64,000 nt of DNA from Nitrososphaerota archaeon (lineage in GTDB: Archaea > Thermoproteota > Nitrososphaeria > Nitrososphaerales > CADDZS01): positions 1 to 64,000 of the forward strand of contig JAJPHP010000064.1 in NCBI GenBank assembly GCA_021325255.1. Reading direction: 5' to 3'. The notes beneath the pieces are model-generated. The model was given only the letters and a program-made list of their open reading frames with translations, ran no database searches and was not told the DNA's origin. Made by a program: the position numbers and the translations under genes. Shown here piece by piece: positions 47,439 to 56,700 of this stretch; positions within the stretch are counted from its first letter, which is position 1; the number at the start of each line of letters is the position of its first letter.

Positions 47439-48766
47439 GAGTCGGAATATTTCATCTGATCCTTGCGGAGAGAGTCGATTTTCAATCCGAAGGCCTTCAG
47501 GGCAAATCTCGATACCATTTCGTCGATTTCTCTCGGAACGGGCATTACCAGTTCAACTCTCTTTGCGACCCCTTTTTTGCTCTTGTGCTTTCTGCTCGCA
47601 AGATAATGCAGCGATAGAAGCTGGTTCGCGAAGGACAATTGCATTATCTCGGGAGGATGGCCTTCGGCGGAAGCAAGGTTTACTACCCTTCCTTGGTTCA
47701 GAAGGAAAATGGATTTGCGAGATCTTCCGGACTGACTTTTGATTTCAAACTCCGCGATGCCGGCTCTCACTTCAGAAACGCGATCAGCAACTCGAAAGAG
47801 CGAGCGAACGTCGATTTCACGCTCAAAGTGGCCCACGTTCGCTAGGATCGCACCGTCTCGCATCTTTGCAATATCGGATGATGTGATTACGCCGGTCTGT
47901 CCTGTACATGTCAGGAAGACCTCTCCAATGCACGCTGCATCGATCATGCGCATAACCTCAAAACCCTCTAAGTGAGCCTCGAGCGCCCTAATTGGATTGA
48001 CCTCCGTCACGATGACTCTAGACCCCATCCCTTTTGCCCTTGCCGCGACGCCGCTTCCAACCCATCCAAATCCGACAACGACGACCACCTTGCCCGCGAG
48101 AAGGAGGCCGGTAGAGCGGATCAGCCCGTCGATTGTGCTCTGCCCTGTGCCGTACTTGTTGTCAAAGATGTGCTTTGTCGGGGCCTCGTTCACTGCGATG
48201 ACAGGGTAGGTGAGAAGACGGCGCCTGTCTAGAGCCCTGAGCCTGATCGTACCAGAGGTTGTCTCGTCTGTCCCGCCAAAGCAAGTCCTCTTCGCTCTGC
48301 TGTTCCTTCCCGAGATGTTAGAAGCATATGCGACGTGCAATTCGGCGCCGTCATCGATGATCAGATCAGGCTGACTTGCGGCTGCGAGTTCGATTTCTTT
48401 TTCGTACTCGGAGGCGGTCTCATCGCGCCTTGCTCGCACTTCTATGCCTAGTGAGGACAGGAAGGCGACAATCTCCGGCTGGCTCGAAAGTGGGTTTGCG
48501 GCAACGAGGAGGATCTTTGCCCCGAAACGATTGAGCGACTCCATTAGGACGGCGGTCTCTTTGGAGACGTGGAGGCAGGCCGCAATCCGAAGTCCGAGGA
48601 ATGGATTCTCTTTCCTTCCCAGTGAGATTTGTCTCTGCACAAATCGCTCGGCGAGCCTGAAAAGTGGCGTGTTCCGTCTTGCCCAATGAAAGGAGAGTCT
48701 CCCTTGCTCTTCGAGTGAAGATCCGGATACCGCCTTGCCTTTGTTGGAGTTTCCTGAGAACGGCAA
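47429..48766 (-). CDS. S-adenosyl-L-homocysteine hydrolase
   Basis: Cleaves SAH to adenosine and homocysteine, NAD-dependent. Visible: FGGTDETTSGTIRLRA, NEAPTKHIFDNKYGTGQSTIDG (the family signature near the NAD domain), then the Rossmann loop VVGFGWVGSGVAARAKGMGSRV. FLTCTGQTGVI and NVGHFEREID complete the site. 445 residues, archaeal length; the C-terminus has KDQMKYSDS in place of the Lys-Tyr tail of eukaryotic forms. It is 27 bases after an MTA/SAH deaminase on the same strand, so SAH can be handled by two routes. Confidence 0.94.
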   Translation of the reverse strand: MPFSGNSNKGKAVSGSSLEEQGRLSFHWARRNTPLFRLAERFVQRQISLGRKENPFLGLRIAACLHVSKETAVLMESLNRFGAKILLVAANPLSSQPEIVAFLSSLGIEVRARRDETASEYEKEIELAAASQPDLIIDDGAELHVAYASNISGRNSRAKRTCFGGTDETTSGTIRLRALDRRRLLTYPVIAVNEAPTKHIFDNKYGTGQSTIDGLIRSTGLLLAGKVVVVVGFGWVGSGVAARAKGMGSRVIVTEVNPIRALEAHLEGFEVMRMIDAACIGEVFLTCTGQTGVITSSDIAKMRDGAILANVGHFEREIDVRSLFRVADRVSEVRAGIAEFEIKSQSGRSRKSIFLLNQGRVVNLASAEGHPPEIMQLSFANQLLSLHYLASRKHKSKKGVAKRVELVMPVPREIDEMVSRFALKAFGLKIDSLRKDQMKYSDSYH

Positions 48767-48793
48767 GGTTATTGCAAAGTAGCCCCCGAAGTT

Positions 48794-50182
48794 CTAGTGC
48801 GTTGCGCTTTCCTCATTGAGGAATCCAAGTTCACCGATGCGTCTTGAGATTTCGTTCTGGAGTACCTCTGTGTCGAGGAAGAGCAGCTTCCTGTTTCCCG
48901 CGAGGATCCTTCCGTCCACGAGCACGTCCCTCACATCCTGAGACTTTGCCGAGAAGAGCAAGTGAGAGTAAGGGTCGTAAAATGGCTGGGAGTGCGGCGC
49001 TGAGAGATCCAAAATGACGAGGTCGGCCCGTTTGCCAACTGCAAGGCTTCCTATCTGGTCCGACTGGTGCATGGACCTTGCCCCCCCGAGAGTAGATATT
49101 TCGAATGTCTGCCTTGCGCTCATCAGAGTGGTATCACCCTGAACTCCCTTGGGGAGTAGCGAGGCCATCTTCGAAGTCTCGAACATGTCCAGCGCATTGT
49201 TTGACGCGGGCCCGTCGGTCCCAAGGCTGACGGTAATGCCGTTTGAAATCATCTTTGGGATATCGGCCACTCCCATCCCGACCTTTAGGTTCGAGACGGG
49301 GCAGGAGGCAACCGTCGCCTGAGTACTCTTGAATGAAACAATGTCGTCCTCTGTCAGATGGATGCAGTGCGCTGCAATCGTCTCGTCTGTGAGCACGCCG
49401 AGCGACCTCAGGTAGGACGCCACTCCTTTGCTGACATTGACGCCGTACTTCGATTCGATCTCGCGAGCCTCATTTCTAGCTTCTGCCACGTGCAATGTGT
49501 TCATCACGCGATAGGCGCGCCCAAACTTCTGGTTCAGTTTAATTCGCATTGTCTCGATTTCTTTCAGAAGATCTGGTGAACACGAATATGGCGCATGAGG
49601 GGACGTCGCAATCCTGATTCTGCCCTGATCTTTTCCGTGAAACTTTTCAACCATCTCTTCTGTCTTCTTCAAGCCGTCTTCTCTCGTCCAATCGAACATT
49701 CCATGGGCGAGAATTCCTCGCATCCCCACGTCGTCCAATGCTTTCGCTTCGCTGCCTGAGGAGTCGTAGAAGTAAACGGAAGTGATTGAGGTAGTACCGG
49801 AGAGAAGCGCCTCTGCTGCCCCGCAGACGGCGCCGAGGTACACGTCTTCTGGTTTCAATTTTGCTTCAGCTGGCCATACCTTGTCGCGGAGCCAGCTTAG
49901 GAGTGGGAGATCTTCTGCAAATCCGCGAAGAAGTGTCATGGCAATGTGCGAGTGATTGTTCACAAAGCCTGGAATCACGAGACACTTGGAAGCGTCGATC
50001 TCCTCTTCGGCCTGCCCGAACTCTGATCTGATGGACGCAGCCTCTCCCATTGCCACGATTGTTCTGTCCGCCACGTACAATGAGAGATTTTGGACCGGTC
50101 CGCTCTCTGTAACGACGACTCGCGCATCCTTGATCAGAACTGTTTTGGGCTGACGAAGAGGAGAGATGAATGACTTCTTCAC
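48794..50182 (-). CDS. MTA/SAH deaminase-like amidohydrolase
   Basis: 462-residue zinc deaminase of the amidohydrolase superfamily. The ligands are in VNNHSHIAMTLLRG (first strand HxH), TLHVAEARNEA, AAHCIHLTEDD and SLGTDGPASNN (Asp). Proteins with this set deaminate methylthioadenosine, SAH or adenosine to the inosine form. It overlaps the upstream MTA phosphorylase gene by four bases (ATGA), and SAH hydrolase follows downstream, so the three form a methyl-cycle salvage operon. Which substrate is preferred is not decided. Confidence 0.9.
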   Translation of the reverse strand: MKKSFISPLRQPKTVLIKDARVVVTESGPVQNLSLYVADRTIVAMGEAASIRSEFGQAEEEIDASKCLVIPGFVNNHSHIAMTLLRGFAEDLPLLSWLRDKVWPAEAKLKPEDVYLGAVCGAAEALLSGTTSITSVYFYDSSGSEAKALDDVGMRGILAHGMFDWTREDGLKKTEEMVEKFHGKDQGRIRIATSPHAPYSCSPDLLKEIETMRIKLNQKFGRAYRVMNTLHVAEARNEAREIESKYGVNVSKGVASYLRSLGVLTDETIAAHCIHLTEDDIVSFKSTQATVASCPVSNLKVGMGVADIPKMISNGITVSLGTDGPASNNALDMFETSKMASLLPKGVQGDTTLMSARQTFEISTLGGARSMHQSDQIGSLAVGKRADLVILDLSAPHSQPFYDPYSHLLFSAKSQDVRDVLVDGRILAGNRKLLFLDTEVLQNEISRRIGELGFLNEESATH

Positions 50183-50982
50183 ACATGAAGCAACTCCGCA
50201 ATCGCATCGTCGAGGATCGCCCTCGTCTTTGCCTCAGATTTCTTCATCGCGACATTTACTTCCTCTTGGCTGAGTTTCTTGTCACCTGAGGGCTTCATTC
50301 CCGCAGCGAAATTTGTAACCTGAGCAAGAGTGGCATAAGGGATGTGGAGCTCGTTCGCAATTACAACCTCTGGCACCCCTGTCATTCCAACAACGTCTGC
50401 GCCCAGAATTCTGTACATCCTTATTTCAGCGGGCGTTTCAAATCTTGGGCCTTCTGTGCACACGTATGTCCCTCTCCGATGGAAGGCATATCTTCCCTTT
50501 GCGTTTCTAGTTAATGAGTGAATCAACGCATTTCTTACCTTGCTTGAATAGGGCTCCGTCATGTCGGTATGAGCAAAGTTTTCCGCCTTTTCATAGTAAA
50601 CACTCGACGCTCTACCTTTTGTGAAATCAACGAACTGATCTATCACAACGTAGCTTCCCACGGCAAGATTTCGCCTGAGCGAACCAACGGAGGCAGTCGA
50701 TATGATGTAGTCACATCCCAGTTTCTGCGCCGCGCAGATGTTAGCTCTGTAGTTTACAAGGTGAGGTGGGAGGGCGTGCGAACGGCCGTGGCGCATCATA
50801 ACATAAAGCTTCGAATCACTTCTCACATCGGTGTGTTTTGCACTCTCGCCGCTTAGTATAGCAACCTCGCTCAAGGACGCGGTACCAAACTGAGTCTCTA
50901 CCTCAAAAGGACCCTTCAAAATATTCGAATCGTATAGGTTGTAAAGTCCGCTCCCTAGGATTACGAGAATCTTCTTTCCCAT
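50179..50982 (-). CDS. S-methyl-5'-thioadenosine phosphorylase
   Basis: Purine nucleoside phosphorylase family, 267 residues. VILGSGLYNLYD is the phosphate loop; RHGRSHALPPHLVNYRANI and TYVCTEGPRFETPAEIRMYRILGADVVGMTGVPEVVIANE are the classic PNP/MTAP segments, with the MTAP-type residues (Met and Glu in the ribose site). It converts MTA (from polyamine synthesis) to adenine and methylthioribose phosphate, or inosine-type products after deamination by the coupled downstream gene. The TATA-like region it shares with the divergent DUF424 gene is at about 51037-51053. Confidence 0.93.
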   Translation of the reverse strand: MGKKILVILGSGLYNLYDSNILKGPFEVETQFGTASLSEVAILSGESAKHTDVRSDSKLYVMMRHGRSHALPPHLVNYRANICAAQKLGCDYIISTASVGSLRRNLAVGSYVVIDQFVDFTKGRASSVYYEKAENFAHTDMTEPYSSKVRNALIHSLTRNAKGRYAFHRRGTYVCTEGPRFETPAEIRMYRILGADVVGMTGVPEVVIANELHIPYATLAQVTNFAAGMKPSGDKKLSQEEVNVAMKKSEAKTRAILDDAIAELLHV

Positions 50983-51181
50983 GTCCCTTTGACGAATGAA
51001 ATGGTGTTTTCTGGTTATTGTTAAAGGAAACTACCGCTGAGTTTATATCAAATATTGAGGGATTTGTACGTTTGAGGTCTGCAAACCAAGGACACCAAAG
51101 TAAAAATAGAAGAGATGGCAGACCGAAGCGACCGTACATCGCGAATAAGAACAAAGCGGGAGAAACAGGGACTAGTTACCC

Positions 51182-51547
51182 ATGGATTACTTATCAGGGG
51201 GAGCGGCTCAGACTAGAAAGGAAGACGGGGAGCGTTTCGAGCAAAAGCAGTATATTGCTAGAAAGATAAAGTACCAAAACCTCATCCTAGTCAACATTTG
51301 CGATGAGGAACTCCTAGGCAGCACGGTGAAGGGAGAAAAGGTCGATATGCACATTTCACGCGAGTACTTTGGGGGAGAAAAGGTAAACGAAATCGAGGCC
51401 ATCGACCTCGTCCGTGGATCGAGCATCGTCAATCTTGCCGGCTCGCGGATTGTCGAAAAGGTGATCGATGCAAACCTGGCTTCAAAGCATGCGGTCAAGA
51501 ACGTGGGCTCTGTCTCATTCCTCATGATTTACAAATTCACAAACTAG
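51182..51547 (+). CDS. DUF424 family protein
   Basis: 121 residues. The core from about residue 30 (NLILVNICDEELLGSTVK ... EKVDMHISREYFGG ... GSSIVNLAGSRIVEKVIDANL) matches DUF424, small archaeal proteins often encoded beside translation and ribosome-biogenesis genes. Function unknown. The first about 28 residues are polar and may be a mis-assigned start; no better ATG is available. The RIO1 gene follows 209 bases downstream on the same strand. Confidence 0.83.
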   Translation: MDYLSGGAAQTRKEDGERFEQKQYIARKIKYQNLILVNICDEELLGSTVKGEKVDMHISREYFGGEKVNEIEAIDLVRGSSIVNLAGSRIVEKVIDANLASKHAVKNVGSVSFLMIYKFTN

Positions 51548-51756
51548 AGGGTTGGAAAGGCGAATTCGCGGAGAGAGCGCTTTGCGGATCTTTAGCAACC
51601 AAGTTCATTAGTTTACTCCTTGGTCTTTTACCTATTGCAATTTACGAGCGGCAAGCTCTAATTATTAGAACGGTTGATCGTCACTTACATTACTGAATAC
51701 GTTTCGAACTTTGAAGAATGCGATTTTTGGTTTAAGGAGAACTCTGTGAAGATACG

Positions 51757-52629
51757 ATGAAGCACCTCAGGGAGCGTGACGAAGCCGGCGAATTCGCACT
51801 GCAGAAGTTTCACCGGAGAGCGGAGCAGATTGACAAACGCGACAGGGTGATTCTGAAAAACGAAGAAGAAAGGCAGGTATTCGAGGAGGTCTTCGATCGC
51901 CGGACGCTCATGATACTCTACGACCTAGCAAACAGGGGCGCTTTTTCATACCTTAACGGTGTAATAAGCTCGGGAAAGGAGGCCAGGGTCTATTGGGGCG
52001 TGAAGACTGATGGAACTGACGTGGCTGTAAAGATTTACCTGGTTGCGTCATCTGACTACAAGAAGAGGATGCAGTACGTCGTTGGAGATCCAAGGTTTAA
52101 CAGGTTCCGGAGGGACAGCAGGGGAGTCGCGGAGCTTTGGGCAAGGAAAGAGTTCACTAACCTAAAACAGTGCTTTGATGCGGGTGCGCCTGTTCCGAAG
52201 CCACTTGCGTTTCTTGGCAATGTCGTGGTGATGGAGTTCATAGGGAAGGAAGGTTTGCCCGCTCCACGAATAGTCGAGCGAGAAGTGACGAAAGGAGATT
52301 ACCAACAAATCGTGAAAGCCCTAAAGACGATCTACCAGAAGGGGATGATCGTGCATGCAGACCTCTCAGAGTACAACGTTATGAAATTCGAGGGAAAGGA
52401 CATCCTTTTTGATTTCGGGTCCGCAGTTTCAATCGAGCATCCGCAGGCAGAGGAGTTTCTAAAGAGGGACATTGCAAACCTCAACAGGTTCTTTCAAAAG
52501 CGAAACGTATCTACGATCGAAGATAACGTTCTGCTTGCAAGGCTACAAAGAGGGGTGAGGAACTCCAAGGAAAAGCAAGTCCCGCGAGACGAGGATGAAA
52601 TACAACTCACCAACGCGACGGACGTTTGA
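51757..52629 (+). CDS. RIO1-type serine/threonine kinase
   Basis: Atypical protein kinase/ATPase of small-subunit ribosome maturation, 290 residues. ISSGKEARVYWG is the P-loop equivalent, AVKIYLV carries the ATP-binding Lys, HADLSEYNVM holds the catalytic Asp, and ILFDFGSAV the metal-binding Asp. The RIO1-specific N-terminal helices and STSDYKKR-like loop (SSDYKKRMQYV) are present. Its stop overlaps the TTG start of the KH gene (TTGA), so the two are coupled. RIO1-Pno1 adjacency is conserved in archaea. Confidence 0.95.
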   Translation: MKHLRERDEAGEFALQKFHRRAEQIDKRDRVILKNEEERQVFEEVFDRRTLMILYDLANRGAFSYLNGVISSGKEARVYWGVKTDGTDVAVKIYLVASSDYKKRMQYVVGDPRFNRFRRDSRGVAELWARKEFTNLKQCFDAGAPVPKPLAFLGNVVVMEFIGKEGLPAPRIVEREVTKGDYQQIVKALKTIYQKGMIVHADLSEYNVMKFEGKDILFDFGSAVSIEHPQAEEFLKRDIANLNRFFQKRNVSTIEDNVLLARLQRGVRNSKEKQVPRDEDEIQLTNATDV

Positions 52630-53243
52630 TTAAAGAAAGACATGAAGATGATTTCAACAATTTGAGTACGGAGCAGATAATCAGAATACCGGTGGATAGG
52701 GTCGGGGCGCTCGTTGGGAAGGAGGGCGCCATCCGAGAGGAAATTGAGAGACGCTGCGGCGTCACGCTTACAATTGACGGCAAGACTGGCGAGGTCAGGA
52801 TATCTTTCAAGCCGGAGGCGCTCGTGGAGTCAAACCCCTTCAAAGCCGCAGACATCGTCTCGGCAGTTGCCAGAGGCTTTTCCCCCCAGAGAGCCTTCAC
52901 GCTTCTCGAAGAGGAAAAGACGCTTTCTGTTGTTGATCTCAGAGAGTTCACCGGCAAGTCAGAAAACGCATTGACCAGAATCAAGAGCAGGTTGATTGGA
53001 ACCGACGGAAAAGCGAGGAGGCTGATAGAGCAGCTGACCGGCTCGGAGATTTCGATCTACGGGCACACCGTGGCGATAATCGGAGAGCCTGACGAATCAA
53101 GGATTGCCAAGGAGGCAGTCGAAAAACTTGCCAGAGGCGGCACCCACAAGTCTACCTATGAAATGCTCCAAAAGTACAGGACAAAGCAGAAACTAGATCG
53201 TCTGCAACTCTGGGAAACCCAGAAACCAATCGGCGAAACTTGA
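52626..53243 (+). CDS. KH-domain protein, archaeal Pno1/Dim2-like
   Basis: 205 residues with two KH RNA-binding domains (IIRIPVDRVGALVGKEGAIREEIE and, in the second half, RLIGTDGKARRLIEQLTGSEISI; GKEG and GTDG are the GxxG loops). It matches the archaeal Krr1/Pno1/Dim2 group that binds the 3' region of 16S rRNA during small-subunit assembly. It begins with TTG inside the end of rio1 (4-base overlap). Top6B follows 150 bases later. Confidence 0.92.
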   Translation: MIKERHEDDFNNLSTEQIIRIPVDRVGALVGKEGAIREEIERRCGVTLTIDGKTGEVRISFKPEALVESNPFKAADIVSAVARGFSPQRAFTLLEEEKTLSVVDLREFTGKSENALTRIKSRLIGTDGKARRLIEQLTGSEISIYGHTVAIIGEPDESRIAKEAVEKLARGGTHKSTYEMLQKYRTKQKLDRLQLWETQKPIGET

Positions 53244-53393
53244 TGCGATTTCCCCTTTTCCACTAAGAACATTTATTATCCGAGTCACCGATAGGGTTTC
53301 TTCACTGCTGCTAATGACGATTTTATTGAGTCCTGGAATTTATCCGTCTCTCAAGAAAATTTCATACTGTAGCTTGGAGTATTCGAAGTCAAA

Positions 53394-55241
53394 GTGGTAG
53401 CTAGTCGTCAGGTAACCTACTCTGAGATCTCTCCAAGCGAATTCTTTTACCGCAACCGGGATCTTGCGGGCTTTAGCAATCCTTCGCGAGCGCTGTATAC
53501 TTCTGTCAGGGAGCTCGTCGAGAACAGCCTTGATGCGTGTGAGCAGTTCCAGATTCTCCCGGAAATAATGGTGAAGATAGAGAACAGCCCAGAGGGGACA
53601 AAGGCTGGAGATCAGATGGCTTATGTCATCACGATCAAGGACAACGGGCCGGGTATTGAATCAAAGCATCTTCCAAACGCCTTCGGCAGAGTGTTCTACG
53701 GGTCCAAATACAAACTGAAACAGTCGCGCGGAATGTTCGGAATGGGAGGGACGATGGCAATCCTCTACGCACAGATCACCACGAACAAGCCTGTCACAAT
53801 CTCCTCTTCCTTCGATGGAAAGACAATCCACATTCTCGACATGCTCATCGATATCCAGGAGAACAAGCCGGTCATCCTAAGGCACGATACGAAGCCCGCA
53901 AACGGTCAGACAGGTACAACTGTTTCCCTCACACTCATGGGTGATTACTTCAGAGCGGGTCCAAAGATACTTGATTACTTCAAGCAGACAGCACTGGTCA
54001 CTCCGTATGCTAACCTAACTCTTGTCGACCCCGAATCGAACGTCATCGCATACAAACGCGCCACGATGACATCTCCGGCACCGCCCACGGAGACTCTTCC
54101 ACACCCGCATGGCATCGATGTTGAAGCTCTGCGCAGGCTGATCAAAGAAACTCAGGAGCAAAACCTTGTGAAGTTCATGACCCACAATTTCCACAGAGTG
54201 GGGGAGCGCACGGCCGAAAAGTTTCTGAAGTTCGCAGGGTTTGACCCCTCCGGCAAGCCCAAATCTCTCTCGAATGAGGACGCAGTAAAATTTGTCAACG
54301 CGCTGCATCAGTTCGAAGAGTTTCTATCTCCCGACGCGAGCTGCCTCTCGCCGCTAGGCGAGGAGATAATGCAGGCGGGTATAATGAAGGAGCTTCAGCC
54401 CGAATTCATAGCAATGTGCGTGAGACCTCCATCCGCGTATTCGGGATTTCCGTTTATTGTTGAAGTGGGTCTAGCCTATGGTGGCGCCGTTATTGCCCCC
54501 GGAATCAAGCTGATGAGATTCGCGAACAGAATCCCGCTGCTTTACGACGAAGCAAACGACGTCGCTTTCAAGGTAATCAACGAGGAGATCGACTGGAAGA
54601 GGTACAAGATACCCCAAGATGCCCCAATCGCAGTCATCACCCACGTGTGTTCAACGAAGGTGCCTTACAAGACGGTAGGAAAAGAGTACCTCGCAGACAG
54701 ACCAGAGCTCGAAAGAGAGCTGAAGAACGCAGCGAGGGAGGTCCTGAGAAAGCTCGCGGTCTATGTATCTAGAAAGGGATCGATGGAATTTGCGAAGAAG
54801 AAGATGAACATCTACGGCAAGTACCTTCCGTTGATCGCAAGGTTTGCTACTGACCTTTCCGGACACAGAAAGATGCCCGATTACAAGAAACTTCTCGGAA
54901 ATGAGGAGGCGATCGAACCAGACGTCGAAGCTGAAAAGAAGCAGTGGGAGGAGATGGAGAAATCGACGAGCGAGATCTCTTCAGCGCATGACGCCAAGGT
55001 AAAGGAGCAGCAGCAACAAAGGAAAGAAGTGGAAGCCGTTGATGATGAAGTAGTTGACGCCATCGTTTCAGATGAAAAGGCGTCCAAGAGGAAGCTACAT
55101 TATGAACCAAGAAAGAACGAGGCTGCGGACGAAGATGAAGATGGCGGTGCAAGAAAAGTTACTAACGATAGTAGGAGGAAGAATGGAGTAAATGGTCAGC
55201 AACAAAGACTCGAAGAATTTGGCAAAGGCTCGAAAGAATGA
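53394..55241 (+). CDS. top6B: DNA topoisomerase VI subunit B
   Basis: GHKL ATPase subunit of type IIB topoisomerase, 615 residues. Bergerat fold: ELVENSLDAC, IKDNGPGI and the lid GMFGMGGTMAIL. The transducer domain follows, and then a long charged C-terminal tail (about residues 515-615, Glu/Lys/Asp-rich) that is probably disordered. The GTG start at 53394 reads MVASRQVTYSEISPSEFF. The gene overlaps top6A by 50 bases. A TATA-like TTTATTATC at about 53271-53279 serves the pair. Confidence 0.96.
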   Translation: MVASRQVTYSEISPSEFFYRNRDLAGFSNPSRALYTSVRELVENSLDACEQFQILPEIMVKIENSPEGTKAGDQMAYVITIKDNGPGIESKHLPNAFGRVFYGSKYKLKQSRGMFGMGGTMAILYAQITTNKPVTISSSFDGKTIHILDMLIDIQENKPVILRHDTKPANGQTGTTVSLTLMGDYFRAGPKILDYFKQTALVTPYANLTLVDPESNVIAYKRATMTSPAPPTETLPHPHGIDVEALRRLIKETQEQNLVKFMTHNFHRVGERTAEKFLKFAGFDPSGKPKSLSNEDAVKFVNALHQFEEFLSPDASCLSPLGEEIMQAGIMKELQPEFIAMCVRPPSAYSGFPFIVEVGLAYGGAVIAPGIKLMRFANRIPLLYDEANDVAFKVINEEIDWKRYKIPQDAPIAVITHVCSTKVPYKTVGKEYLADRPELERELKNAAREVLRKLAVYVSRKGSMEFAKKKMNIYGKYLPLIARFATDLSGHRKMPDYKKLLGNEEAIEPDVEAEKKQWEEMEKSTSEISSAHDAKVKEQQQQRKEVEAVDDEVVDAIVSDEKASKRKLHYEPRKNEAADEDEDGGARKVTNDSRRKNGVNGQQQRLEEFGKGSKE

Positions 55242-56292
55242 GCTGCTGCAGAGTCTAAAGCAGCTTGGCGAGAAGACCTACACTGATCTGAACGACGGTA
55301 GGTTCCCGGAGTTCAACTTTCCAAGCAGATCAGTCAGCAACATCGTATACGATTCAAAGCTCAAGCAATACATTTTGGACAAGGTCAACGTCAAGAGGTC
55401 TGCCGGCAACATCAAGCACATCAGACCTTTCACACAGCTCATCTGGCTTGCATTCTTTGCTGACAAACTAGTCCAGGAGGGAAAGACGAGCACTCTCAGA
55501 GATGTTTACTACTCCTCGCAAGCGTACAACATGGAGTTCGTGGACCAGGCCGAATCCGACGAAATCATCACCGACCTTGAGGTCGTTCTTTCGAAGGCAA
55601 GAGAAGAGTTCAAGGTCTACCCGGAGGAGAGGAGCGCCATCTTCGGGGACTTTACGATAGAGTATACGGTCCCCGGATACGAAGGCAAGCGCCTAAATCT
55701 TTCGTCACACCCGGACGGATACCTGATCGGCCCATCGCTGAGTACTGCGGAGTTTGTCGATACCTCCGCGGAGATGGTCATCGCCGTGGAGAAGGGAGGA
55801 ATATTCACAAGGTTCGTGGAGGAGCAGGTTCACAAGAAATACAAGGCGATTCTCATTGACACGGCAGGTCAGCCGCCTAGATCCACGAGATACATGCTAA
55901 AACGACTGAACAAGGAGCTCAACCTTCCGATCTACATAATGTCCGACGGCGACGTTTATGGAGAGCACATCGCTATGGTGATCATCTCTGGTTCCGCGAA
56001 TGCTGCCCACCTGAGAGACCTGACAGTCCCGACCGCAAAATGGATAGGCGTCTGGGCAAGCGACATTGTCAAGTACAAACTTCCCACTGACCAGATGACC
56101 GAGGCTGATCAAAAAAGGGCTCAGGAACTCAAGAAGGACCCGCGTTATCACGGGGGCGTCTGGCAGCGGGAGCTCGACATTTTCCTGAAGATAAAGAGGA
56201 AGAGCGAGCTGGAAGCGTTTTCCAAATACGGGCTGACGTTTATAGTCGACAATTACCTCAAAGAGAAGATGCAGGAAGCAAAGTCGCTTTAG
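55192..56292 (+). CDS. top6A: DNA topoisomerase VI subunit A
   Basis: Spo11-like DNA-cleaving subunit, 366 residues. The catalytic Tyr lies in LRDVYYSSQAYN; the Toprim domain carries AVEKGGIF (Glu) and MSDGDVYGE (DxD), the metal-binding residues. The start ATG at 55192 lies 50 bases inside top6B in another frame, so translation is likely coupled and subunit amounts matched. Length is normal. Confidence 0.96.
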   Translation: MVSNKDSKNLAKARKNELLQSLKQLGEKTYTDLNDGRFPEFNFPSRSVSNIVYDSKLKQYILDKVNVKRSAGNIKHIRPFTQLIWLAFFADKLVQEGKTSTLRDVYYSSQAYNMEFVDQAESDEIITDLEVVLSKAREEFKVYPEERSAIFGDFTIEYTVPGYEGKRLNLSSHPDGYLIGPSLSTAEFVDTSAEMVIAVEKGGIFTRFVEEQVHKKYKAILIDTAGQPPRSTRYMLKRLNKELNLPIYIMSDGDVYGEHIAMVIISGSANAAHLRDLTVPTAKWIGVWASDIVKYKLPTDQMTEADQKRAQELKKDPRYHGGVWQRELDIFLKIKRKSELEAFSKYGLTFIVDNYLKEKMQEAKSL

Positions 56293-56313
56293 CGATTTCA
56301 CCGGAAAAAATGC

Positions 56314-56319
56314 TTTATA
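56314..56319 (+). promoter_or_regulatory. TATA box for the small membrane protein gene
   Basis: TTTATA preceded by a run of six A's, about 70 bases upstream of ATG 56385. This suggests the gene has its own transcript despite following top6A. Confidence 0.45.
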
Positions 56320-56384
56320 CCTTCCACTTTCTAAGTGGGTGCAACTTAGCCTAAACGGGATAAGACAATAGCAACCAGTGGAGA

Positions 56385-56597
56385 ATGACACAGATGGCCG
56401 GAGCGCTGAAGACCTCTCAACAAAGAATTGGCGCACTCTTAAGGGTGATTGGCCTCATGTGCATTATTCTCGGAGGCGCGTTTGCGTACTTCATCTCTCA
56501 GAGCATTCTCATCCCACAACTGGTTCCGATCTTCTACTTCATCGCAGCGCTGTTGATCTTCGTGGGTTTTGTCGTTCTAATCGCGCGATTCGAATAG
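56385..56597 (+). CDS. Small two-helix membrane protein
   Basis: 70 residues; two hydrophobic helices (VIGLMCIILGGAFAYFI and VPIFYFIAALLIFVGFVVLI) linked by a short polar turn with SQSILIPQL. A second ATG at codon 4 is possible. Not a family I can name; similar small proteins occur in many archaea. It is 95 bases upstream of an IS66 element. Confidence 0.65.
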   Translation: MTQMAGALKTSQQRIGALLRVIGLMCIILGGAFAYFISQSILIPQLVPIFYFIAALLIFVGFVVLIARFE

Positions 56598-56700
56598 CAT
56601 CTGTGTTCTTTATTTCGCTGTTACCTGTGGCTGCTACTATTTTTCGTAGTCCTGTAGTTTCACCAAGCCACATACTCCACGCATGGAAATAACTTTTCCC

